Source: Arthrobacter sp. H16F315
GTDB lineage: Bacteria > Actinomycetota > Actinomycetes > Actinomycetales > Micrococcaceae
Assembly (NCBI RefSeq): GCF_024124825.1
Contig: NZ_JAMXSS010000002.1
Coordinates: 2,356,001-2,420,000 of the forward strand
Direction of reading: 5' to 3'
Length of the DNA stretch: 64,000 nucleotides
The number at the start of each line of letters is the position of its first letter. Position 1 is the first letter of the stretch. Both the position numbers and the translations under genes were made by a program. Below the pieces are notes generated by a model that saw only the letters and a program-made list of their open reading frames with translations, searched no databases and had not been told where the DNA came from. This document shows positions 56,901 to 64,000 of the stretch, one piece after another.

Positions 56901-59101
56901 CCGGGCCGGGCTCCCTCGGCTCAGCCGAGAAGACCAGCTCCGCCGTCGAGAAGCACACCGTTCCCGGCGAGAAGCCGGCCATGCCGGCCGCTTTCCAGGG
57001 CCTGGGCTACCACGAGCTCAACGCGATGCTGAACCTCTACGGCCCGAACGGGGAGATCCAGTTCGAGGCCGACCGCGAGGCCGCCCACCAGTACTTCCTG
57101 CAGCACGTGAACAACAACACCGTTTTCTTCCACGACCTTGAGGAAAAGCTCGACTACCTCGTGAAGAACGAGTACTACGAGCGCGAAACCCTCGACCAGT
57201 ACACGATGAACTTCATCCGCGAGCTCTACAACCGCGCGTACAAAAAGAAGTTCCGCTTCGAGACCTTCCTCGGCGCGTTCAAGTTCTACACCTCCTACAC
57301 GCTCAAGACGTTCGACGGAAAGCGTTTCCTGGAGCGCTACGAGGACCGCGTCTGCATGGTGGCCCTGCACCTGGCCCGCGGCGACGAGCAGCTCGCGCTG
57401 CAGATGGTCGACGAGATCATCGAAGGCCGCTTCCAGCCGGCCACCCCGACGTTCCTGAACGCCGGCAAGCGCCAGCGCGGCGAGCTGGTCTCCTGCTTCC
57501 TGCTCCGCATCGAAGACAACATGGAGTCGATCGGCCGTTCCATCAACTCCGCCCTGCAGCTGTCCAAGCGCGGTGGCGGCGTGGCGTTCGCGCTGACCAA
57601 CATCCGTGAGGTCGGCGCGCCGATCAAGCAGATCGAGAACCAGTCCTCCGGCGTCATCCCCGTGATGAAGCTCCTCGAGGACAGCTTCTCCTACGCCAAC
57701 CAGCTCGGTGCCCGCCAGGGTGCCGGAGCGGTGTACCTGCACGCCCACCACCCGGACATCTACCGTTTCCTGGACACCAAGCGGGAGAACGCGGACGAGA
57801 AGATCCGCATCAAGACCCTCTCGCTCGGCGTCGTGATCCCGGACATCACCTTCGAGCTGGCCAAGAAGGACGAGGACATGTACTTGTTCTCGCCGTACGA
57901 CGTCGAAAGGGTCTACGGCATGCCGTTCTCCGACGTCTCGGTCACCGAGAAGTACTACGAGATGGTTGACGATTCCCGGATCAAAAAGACCAAGATCAAG
58001 GCGCGCGAGTTCTTCCAGACCCTCGCCGAGATCCAGTTCGAATCCGGTTACCCGTACATCATGTTCGAGGACACCGTGAACCGGGAAAACCCGATCGACG
58101 GCAAGATCATCATGTCCAACCTGTGCTCCGAGATCCTCCAGGTCTCCCAGCCCACCACGTACAACGACGACCTGTCCTACGAGACCACCGGCAAGGACAT
58201 CTCCTGCAACCTGGGTTCGCTGAACATCGCCAAGGCGATGGACTCGCCGGACTTCGGCCTGACCATCGAGACGGCCATCCGGTCCCTCTCGGCCGTTTCG
58301 GACATGTCCAACATCACCTCGGTCCCCTCGATCGCCCGCGGCAACGACCAGAGCCACGCAATTGGCCTGGGCCAGATGAACCTGCACGGCTACCTGGCCC
58401 GTGAGCGGGTCCACTACGGCTCCGAAGAGGGCATCGACTTCACCAACATCTACTTCTACTCGGTGGTGTTCCACGCCGTCCGGGCCTCCAACCGGCTGGC
58501 CATCCAGACCGGCCAGACCTTCGGCGGCTTCGAGAAGTCCAAGTACGCCTCCGGTGAGTTCTTCGACAAGTACACGAACCAGGAATGGGTTCCGCAGACG
58601 GCCAAGGTTGCCGAGCTGTTCAAGAACATCCACATCCCCACCCAGGATGACTGGCGTGAGCTGAAGGCGTCCGTAATGGAGCACGGCATCTACAACCAGA
58701 ACCTGCAGGCCGTCCCGCCGACCGGCTCGATCTCCTACATCAACAACTCCACCTCATCGATCCACCCGGTGGCGTCCAAGATCGAGATCCGCAAGGAAGG
58801 CAAGCTGGGCCGCGTGTACTACCCGGCGCCGTACCTGACGAACGACAACCTGGAGTACTACCAGGACGCGTACGAGATCGGCTACGAAAAGATCATCGAC
58901 ACCTACGCCGCTGCAACCCAGCACGTGGACCAGGGCCTGTCCCTGACGCTGTTCTTCAAGGACACCGCCACCACGCGGGAAATCAACAAAGCCCAGATTT
59001 ACGCCTGGAAAAAGGGCATCAAGACCATCTACTACATCCGTCTCCGCCAGCTCGCGCTGGAAGGGACTGAGGTAGACGGTTGCGTCAGCTGCATGCTGTA
59101 A
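56870..59101 (+). CDS. nrdE: Class Ib ribonucleoside-diphosphate reductase, large subunit
   Basis: Reduces ribonucleotides to deoxyribonucleotides. The 743 residues include the radical-site and redox cysteines in [11 protein letters not shown] and [20 protein letters not shown], and the C-terminal shuttle pair C738-V-S-C741 reduced by NrdH. It lacks the ATP-cone, as usual for class Ib. The start is TTG at 56870 overlapping nrdI by 31 bp; ATG 56981 ([11 protein letters not shown]) is the main alternative. Confidence 0.95.
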   Translation: MDTTVADTEVTGPGSLGSAEKTSSAVEKHTVPGEKPAMPAAFQGLGYHELNAMLNLYGPNGEIQFEADREAAHQYFLQHVNNNTVFFHDLEEKLDYLVKNEYYERETLDQYTMNFIRELYNRAYKKKFRFETFLGAFKFYTSYTLKTFDGKRFLERYEDRVCMVALHLARGDEQLALQMVDEIIEGRFQPATPTFLNAGKRQRGELVSCFLLRIEDNMESIGRSINSALQLSKRGGGVAFALTNIREVGAPIKQIENQSSGVIPVMKLLEDSFSYANQLGARQGAGAVYLHAHHPDIYRFLDTKRENADEKIRIKTLSLGVVIPDITFELAKKDEDMYLFSPYDVERVYGMPFSDVSVTEKYYEMVDDSRIKKTKIKAREFFQTLAEIQFESGYPYIMFEDTVNRENPIDGKIIMSNLCSEILQVSQPTTYNDDLSYETTGKDISCNLGSLNIAKAMDSPDFGLTIETAIRSLSAVSDMSNITSVPSIARGNDQSHAIGLGQMNLHGYLARERVHYGSEEGIDFTNIYFYSVVFHAVRASNRLAIQTGQTFGGFEKSKYASGEFFDKYTNQEWVPQTAKVAELFKNIHIPTQDDWRELKASVMEHGIYNQNLQAVPPTGSISYINNSTSSIHPVASKIEIRKEGKLGRVYYPAPYLTNDNLEYYQDAYEIGYEKIIDTYAAATQHVDQGLSLTLFFKDTATTREINKAQIYAWKKGIKTIYYIRLRQLALEGTEVDGCVSCML

Positions 59102-59122
59102 CCGATTTCGGTTGATTTTGCT

Positions 59123-59158
59123 GCGTACGACGGCGGGCGGGCGCCCGCCGTCGTACGC
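59123..59158 (+). terminator. 16-bp perfect hairpin between nrdE and nrdF
   Basis: GCGTACGACGGCGGGC and its exact complement around a GGGC loop, followed by TTAACG. It may cause partial termination or set relative nrdE/nrdF message stability. Confidence 0.7.
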
Positions 59159-59167
59159 TTAACGTAA

Positions 59168-60169
<1,002 letters not shown>

Positions 60170-60190
60170 TCTGATAACCACTGACTCAAT

Positions 60191-60224
60191 GGGCCCGCAT
60201 GCACCTGCATGCGGGCCCTTTTTT
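60191..60224 (+). terminator. Intrinsic terminator after nrdF
   Basis: 13-bp perfect stem GGGCCCGCATGCA/TGCATGCGGGCCC with a two-base CC centre, followed by six T. Confidence 0.95.
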
Positions 60225-60257
60225 GGTGCAAAGTTCTACCTCGCGCTGAGGCGGAAA

Positions 60258-60310
60258 TGTACGGCAGCTTTGCGGCCCAATATGTACATCTAACGTTAGT
60301 CAATGTACAT
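60258..60310 (+). promoter_or_regulatory. Operator array of the toxin-antitoxin pair (TGTACA motifs)
   Basis: Two perfect ATGTACAT palindromes at 60282-60289 and 60303-60310, 21 bp apart centre to centre, with TAACGTTA between them and a half-site TGTACG at 60258-60263. TGTACA is the known core bound by E. coli YefM. The second palindrome ends 7 bp before the antitoxin ATG, so binding would block initiation. Confidence 0.7.
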
Positions 60311-60317
60311 TCGGAAT

Positions 60318-60566
60318 ATGTCGACCTTCAGCATCACGGATGCCCGTGCACAGTTGCCGGATCTCGTTACCGCTGCGGAATCAGAGGATGTCTTCATTGA
60401 GCGGCGTGGACAAAGAGCCGCCGTCCTGGTTTCACCCAAACGGTATGAAGAAATGCTGGACGCCCTCGAGGAAGTCGAGGACATTGCTGCATTTGACGCT
60501 GCAGTTGCGGAGGAAGGCGAGAATATCCCGTGGGCCCAGGTAAAGGCTGACTTGGGCTGGGCATGA
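60318..60566 (+). CDS. Phd/YefM-family antitoxin
   Basis: An 82-residue antitoxin. The N-terminal DNA-binding part reads MSTFSITDARAQLPDLVTAA...VFIERRGQRAAVLVSPKRYEEML, typical of Phd/YefM; the acidic C-terminal half (EVEDIAAFDAAVAEEGE) would wrap the toxin. The ATG at 60318 is chosen since an upstream start at 60303 lies in the operator. It overlaps the toxin gene by four bases (ATGA). Confidence 0.88.
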   Translation: MSTFSITDARAQLPDLVTAAESEDVFIERRGQRAAVLVSPKRYEEMLDALEEVEDIAAFDAAVAEEGENIPWAQVKADLGWA

Positions 60567-60820
60567 CCTATCGGATTGAAGTCCGGCCCGCAGCGCTGCG
60601 GGCGCTCAAGAATATTCATCCAGGGGATCGGGACCGGATTCATGGGGCAATTGCACTTCTTGCCCGCGAACCACAACCCCCAAAAGCCCTCGCCCTGCGC
60701 GGACGCCCAGGCTTTCGCGTGCGCGTTGGAAACTTCAGGATCATCTATACGGTCCACGACGATGTTCTTCTCGTCGTTGTCATCAATCTGGGCCACCGAC
60801 AGGATGTCTACAAGAAGTAG
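60563..60820 (+). CDS. RelE/ParE-family toxin
   Basis: An 85-residue toxin with the RelE fold: YRIEVRPAALRALKNI, RGRPGFRVRVGNFRIIYTVHDDVLLVVVINLGHRQDVYKK. The R-VGNFRIIY strand and the terminal HRQDVYK match ribosome-dependent mRNA interferases of the RelE type, including the basic residues of the active surface. It is translationally coupled to the antitoxin and followed by decayed DNA. Confidence 0.88.
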   Translation: MTYRIEVRPAALRALKNIHPGDRDRIHGAIALLAREPQPPKALALRGRPGFRVRVGNFRIIYTVHDDVLLVVVINLGHRQDVYKK

Positions 60821-60934
60821 GCAAGCCGCCGTCCGAATGGAGCCCGGGCGCTGCGTTATGGCTTTCCACGACCCACCGAAGGCCGCGCCCGCGAACGGAG
60901 AGAGCCACCGCCCTTTAGGCAAGGGCATGAATCA

Positions 60935-61467
60935 GACCCGCGCCTCAACGAACCGCGGCGCCATCGATTCCATCTGCTCCATAACCAGCTTGATGGCCTC
61001 CGGCTGCTTGTCCGGCGGGTAGCCAAAGCGCAGCAGCAGTCGCTTGATCGAGGAACGCAGCTTGGCCCGGACATCGCCGCGCACACTCCAGTGCGTCCAG
61101 ATATCCCGCTGCATCACCGCGGCGAGCTCACGCGCTATGTCAGCCAAGATTTCCTTCGCCCTGCAAAGCACCAGCCGACGCATCTTGAGCCACCGCAGCA
61201 TAGAATGCCAGTTCATCGGAGTTCAGCGGCGGAGTGAACTGCTCTCCACGCTTGGCCTTGGCAGCGACTTCACGTGCCAGTTCCACCAGCTCGGCAATAA
61301 CTTCGGCGGAGGTCGCTGCTGGTTGGTGTACTTACGCATCAGCGCAATAATCCGCTCCGAGAAGGCCCGTTCACGGATCACGTTGACGCGGGTAGAAGCC
61401 CGTGGCGTCGGGGAACGTTGCGCGGACGTCAGCAGAAAGGCGTGTAACCACCTTGCTGCCCGCACGC
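60935..61467 (-). pseudogene. Decayed C-terminal remnant of type I restriction subunit HsdR
   Basis: Pieces of the HsdR C-terminal helical region are spread over three minus-strand frames. INVIRERAFSER-like start and IIALMRKYTNQQ (about 61390-61310) are followed after a frame change by TSAEVIAELVELAREVAAKA and FTPPLNSDELAFYAAVAQDAS, then after a small deletion by ILADIARELAAVMQRD, DVRAKLRSSIKRLL and PPDKQPEAIKLVMEQMESMAPR to the stop. The helicase and nuclease parts and hsdM/hsdS are absent, so this is a relic. Confidence 0.75.
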
Positions 61468-61474
61468 TAAGCCG

Positions 61475-61615
61475 TTCTTCAAGAAGAAGCGCTTCCTCAT
61501 CCCCGCCGGCGTGCTGCTGCTCGGCATCGCACTGGGGTCATGCTCCGGTGGAACCAAGGAAGCCAGCGACGTGATCGCGGCAGAGACGCCGTCGTCGGCT
61601 CCCCCTCCGCCGCCG
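61475..61615 (+). pseudogene. Lipoprotein-like N-terminal fragment
   Basis: A short plus-strand coding trace: a Lys-rich start (PFFKKKRFLIPAG), a hydrophobic segment and the lipobox-like GIALGSC, then SGGTKEASDVIAAE. It runs into unrelated sequence. It is probably the front of a lost lipoprotein; no complete gene remains. Confidence 0.4.
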
Positions 61616-61619
61616 CAGT

Positions 61620-61868
61620 GGCGGTCGCACCCTCGGCCTGCTCACGGCGGGCATTTGCTATCCATTCGCCGTCGTCCTTACAGAGCGTTGGCGGGCGCAA
61701 AACACCGACCTTCACGGCCGGCAGTTGCAGTTCATCGGTACCGGATGGGGGATCTTCGGGCTGTGGCTCAAATGGCTGCTGCTGATCATCATCACCGTCG
61801 GCATCTACACCTTTTGGGTTTACCCGCGCCTTATGCAGTGGAACGTCGAGAAAACTGTTTACGCGTAA
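61620..61868 (+). pseudogene. Fragment of a DUF898-like membrane protein
   Basis: In the frame ending at TAA 61866-61868, the translation reads GGRTLGLLTAGICYPFAVVL, RWRAQNTDLHGRQLQFIGTG and LWLKWLLLIIITVGIYTFWV. This is the second repeat of a DUF898 (YjgN-like) membrane protein: a helix, a basic loop with G-R-Q-L-x-F-x-GTG, then a helix ending in GIY-x-FW. It has no start of its own and is joined to the lipoprotein remnant. Confidence 0.5.
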
Positions 61869-62201
61869 TCCGGACAACCGCCGGAGGAGAGCCCTGCAGC
61901 CGGGATGGATGCGGGGATCTTCTGTCCCCAGGTGGGTTTCGCCTGCAGCGCCGACGGAGCGTCCAACGCCGGCGTTCAATGGATGGCACGCGTTCAGCAG
62001 TGTCCGCAACCGACAGCCAGCCGTCGCTCCGCCTGCTGGGAGAGCGGCACGAACAACTACCACGGCAGACACCGGCCGCCGTCACTACTCGCTGGCAGTT
62101 TGGCGGCGTAGCATGGCCGGTGGAGCCACTAGCTTCTCGCCGGTGCATCGCCGCAAGATCCCGGAACCAATCGGTGGCCCGGAAAGCCTTTGGAGGCGCC
62201 C
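61869..62201 (+). other. Non-coding stretch, no feature recognised
   Basis: 333 bases without a supported gene; overlapping open frames here have no family resemblance or convincing Shine-Dalgarno. It is probably degraded accessory DNA plus the promoter of the HPF-like gene. Confidence 0.4.
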
Positions 62202-62552
62202 GTGCAGGTTATTATCAACTCAGACCACAACATTGCTCTCTCCGAGAACTCCAGTGGTGACATGTCGGCCATGGTGGAACACACGCTCGGACGGTTTGAC
62301 TCGGACCTGACGCGGGTGGAAGTGCACTTGAGCGATGAGAGCGCTGGACGAAGCACCGGCGATGACATCCGGTGCATGATTGAGGCGAGGCCGGAGGGCC
62401 TGAATCCGGAAACCGTCACCGACAACGCGTCCTCCGCGACCGATGCGCTGAGCGGGGCCCTTCGAAAGATGGTGAGCGTGCTCGACACCACCTTTGGACG
62501 GCGTGACCACCACAAAGGCGGCACCCCAATGGGAGGGGCCGAAACCAGCTAG
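62202..62552 (+). CDS. HPF/RaiA-family ribosome-associated protein
   Basis: A 116-residue short ribosome-hibernation-type protein: MQVIINSDHNIALSENS, the basic-acidic MVEHTLGRFDSDLTRVEVHLSDES (beta-alpha fold of the S30AE family), CMIEARPEGLNPETV and ALSGALRKMVSVLDTTFGR. It lacks the long C-terminal dimerisation domain, so it is a short form. GTG start with GGAG 6 nt upstream. Isolated in an accessory zone; a full-length HPF is expected elsewhere. Confidence 0.7.
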   Translation: MQVIINSDHNIALSENSSGDMSAMVEHTLGRFDSDLTRVEVHLSDESAGRSTGDDIRCMIEARPEGLNPETVTDNASSATDALSGALRKMVSVLDTTFGRRDHHKGGTPMGGAETS

Positions 62553-62844
62553 GCGGTAAACGCCGACGTCGGCAATCCGGACGGTGCACCAGACATCAGC
62601 CTGAACGCCGTCAGGATGTCCGGTCCAACAGGCCACAACCTCCGATCACTTCAAGTTCTGGACTAGCAGAACCCGGCGATGAGATTGCCCTCGGCGAATC
62701 GTAGCAACGCGCTCATCAGCGTGAGTTGCGGCCGGGCGAGTTTCGACGCTGAGCCCAGCTGCCCTCGGGAGTATTGGGGTTCCGGCGAACCGCCGTCAAC
62801 AGGCCAGCTCTGAGCTCGGAGCTCGGAGCTCGGGGCCCGCTGGC
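62553..62844 (+). other. Intergenic stretch with a small tandem repeat
   Basis: No gene is supported. A short direct repeat of AGCTCGG (three copies, about 62812-62833) lies near the end of the hydro-lyase gene. Confidence 0.4.
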
Positions 62845-63672
62845 CTACGGGACCTGGTACGACGTATCTCGTGCGTCCGTGATGAGCATGTGCCCCGGAG
62901 CATGTCCAATGGCCAGTGCAGGTTTTGATTCCATCACGGCTGCCTGCGGAGTCACCCCGCACGCCCAGAAGACCGGCACCTGGCCGTCCGGGATGCGGAC
63001 CGGGTCTCCGAAGTCCGGCCGGCCCAGATCAGCGATGCCAAGTTCTGCGGGGTTGCCGATATGGACCGGGGCGCCGTGCACGGCCGGATAGCGGGAGGTG
63101 ATACGAACGGCGTCGGCCACCTGGGATGCCGGCATGGGGCGCATGGAGACCACCAGCGGCCCGGCCATGGTGCCGGCCGGGTCGCAGCGAACCGAGGTCC
63201 GGTACATGGGCACGTTCGTGCCCTGGTCGATATGCGCCACCCGGATGCCGTTGTCCTGCAGGGCAGATTCGAAGGTAAAGCTGCACCCCACAATGAACGT
63301 GACGAGGTCATCGCGCCAGTGATCCGTGATGTCGGTCGGTTCGTCGACCTTCACGCCGTCCTTGTACACCACGTACTTGGGCACATCGGTGCGGATATCG
63401 CCGCCGGCGAGCAGCGCTCCGGAGGTCGTCCCGGCGTCCAGGACGCCCAGGATAGGGCACGGCTTAGGGTTGCGTTGGGCAAACAGCAGCACGTCGAACG
63501 CCTGCGCCTTGGGAACAATTATCAGATTGGCCTGCGCGTAGCCGCTGCTCCAGCCGGAGGTGGGAGTCACGAGGCCGGCGCGGAACAGGGACCGTGCCGC
63601 CGCCGGGAGCAGGCCAGCCGGGTTTTCAGGAGGGACGACGGCGGACCGCGGATTGACCGGAGTAGAGATCAT
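62845..63672 (-). CDS. DUF1445 putative hydro-lyase
   Basis: A 275-residue cytoplasmic protein of the DUF1445/YcsI family (D-glutamate cyclase-like putative hydro-lyases). Recognisable blocks are [68 protein letters not shown] and [13 protein letters not shown]. The ATG at 63672 lies six bases after the stop of the NRAMP gene, so the two are co-transcribed. Homologues cluster with NRAMP transporters and 5-oxoprolinase genes; the latter would lie outside this window. Confidence 0.88.
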   Translation of the reverse strand: MISTPVNPRSAVVPPENPAGLLPAAARSLFRAGLVTPTSGWSSGYAQANLIIVPKAQAFDVLLFAQRNPKPCPILGVLDAGTTSGALLAGGDIRTDVPKYVVYKDGVKVDEPTDITDHWRDDLVTFIVGCSFTFESALQDNGIRVAHIDQGTNVPMYRTSVRCDPAGTMAGPLVVSMRPMPASQVADAVRITSRYPAVHGAPVHIGNPAELGIADLGRPDFGDPVRIPDGQVPVFWACGVTPQAAVMESKPALAIGHAPGHMLITDARDTSYQVP

Positions 63673-63677
63673 GGGTT

Positions 63678-64000
63678 CTAGCCCCACAGCTTCGCCAGGC
63701 TGGTCAGCGAGCTATAACCAAGGAACAGGGTCAGCAGCCAGGCCACCACTCCCATAATGAGCAGCCCCTTCGGGTAGACGTAGCCGTGAAGGAGGTCCCG
63801 ACGCCGCCACGCCACCCACAACAGCACACCGAAACCAACCGGGAGGATAAGGCCGTTGAAGGCACCGGCGAAAATCAGGAGCTGCTGCGGGGCCTGGCCG
63901 ATCAGCAGGTATGCGACGCTGCAGAAAGCGATGAAGCCGACGGTGACCAGGTTCCGGGTCCGCGCCTTGGTGCTGGACTTCGTCACGAAGGAGACCGAGG
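63678..64000 (-). CDS. NRAMP-family divalent metal transporter, C-terminal part (cut by window end)
   Basis: The last ~107 residues of an NRAMP-type transporter: [24 protein letters not shown], then helices [35 protein letters not shown] and a final helix before SLAKLWG. The [15 protein letters not shown] segment is typical of the NRAMP subgroup linked to DUF1445 and 5-oxoproline genes. The reading frame is open to the window edge, so the gene continues beyond it. Confidence 0.8.
   Translation of the reverse strand, partial: SVSFVTKSSTKARTRNLVTVGFIAFCSVAYLLIGQAPQQLLIFAGAFNGLILPVGFGVLLWVAWRRRDLLHGYVYPKGLLIMGVVAWLLTLFLGYSSLTSLAKLWG

Noticed and set aside
56921..58684. Long minus-strand open frame opposite nrdE
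   Set aside because: Composition (Val/Leu/Asp-rich, no motifs) is that of an antisense shadow; nrdE is certain.
61909..62310. Open frame upstream of the HPF-like gene
   Set aside because: Low-complexity Arg/Ala translation, no start signal and overlap with the well-formed HPF-like gene.

Overview
The window is chromosomal DNA from a high-GC actinobacterium of the Micrococcaceae, most likely Arthrobacter or Pseudarthrobacter. The evidence is the base composition and codon use, the frequent GTG and TTG starts, the mycobacterial-type RpiB, a mycothiol-dependent-nitroreductase homologue, an actinobacterial RNase E/G with long charged extensions, and the gene order tig-clpP1-clpP2-clpX / valS / ileS-folC-ndk / rne / rplU-rpmA-obgE-proB-proA-nadD-rsfS. 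The genus is inferred; no rRNA gene is present.

Layout. 1-3.5 kb: the start of pepN (minus strand), a DUF1648 membrane protein, rpiB overlapping a Nei-type DNA glycosylase, tRNA-Gly and tRNA-Pro. 3.5-8.8 kb: the protein quality-control block tig, clpP1, clpP2, clpX, with a match to the ClgR activator motif ahead of clpP1, then an Rv2466c-like thioredoxin-fold protein. 8.8-16 kb: a small monooxygenase, valS (minus), an alanine/sodium symporter, an SDR, a 10-bp tandem repeat with G-quadruplex potential, and a secreted glycerophosphodiesterase. 16-23 kb: T-box-ileS, folC, a DUF4233 protein and ndk facing a VKOR gene across a 63-bp near-palindrome. 23-36.4 kb: rne, TPP riboswitch-thiD/tenA, rplU-rpmA-obgE-proB-proA, nadD, a tail-anchored unknown and rsfS. 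36.5-41.9 kb: two identical tRNA-Ala genes, a DoxX protein, a PhnA-type zinc ribbon, an FAD oxidoreductase, a methyltransferase and a ROK regulator. 42-48.3 kb: metF and metE behind a structured leader, DUF2004, and a BCCT transporter. 48.3-55.7 kb: aldehyde dehydrogenase, LysR, and a four-gene overlapping operon (FAD oxidoreductase, DUF1365, two cyclopropane-synthase-type methyltransferases). 55.7-60.2 kb: the class Ib ribonucleotide reductase set nrdH-nrdI-nrdE-nrdF. 60.2-64 kb: accessory DNA with a Phd/RelE-type toxin-antitoxin pair, decayed remnants of hsdR and of a DUF898-like protein, a lone HPF-like gene, and a DUF1445 hydro-lyase behind an NRAMP transporter (cut by the window end).

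Nine single-base frameshifts fall in otherwise intact, partly essential genes (ABM monooxygenase, valS twice, the symporter, SDR, nadD, BCCT twice, cfa2). Nearly all sit in short G, C or T runs, which points to homopolymer errors in the assembly rather than real gene loss. By contrast the hsdR/DUF898 zone shows true decay, with larger deletions and missing domains.

No CRISPR array, prophage, intact insertion sequence or recognisable secondary-metabolite cluster was found. The least explained items are the structured leader before metF, the LysR-flanked fatty-acid modification operon, the long perfect hairpins, and the TGTACA operator array of the toxin-antitoxin pair.
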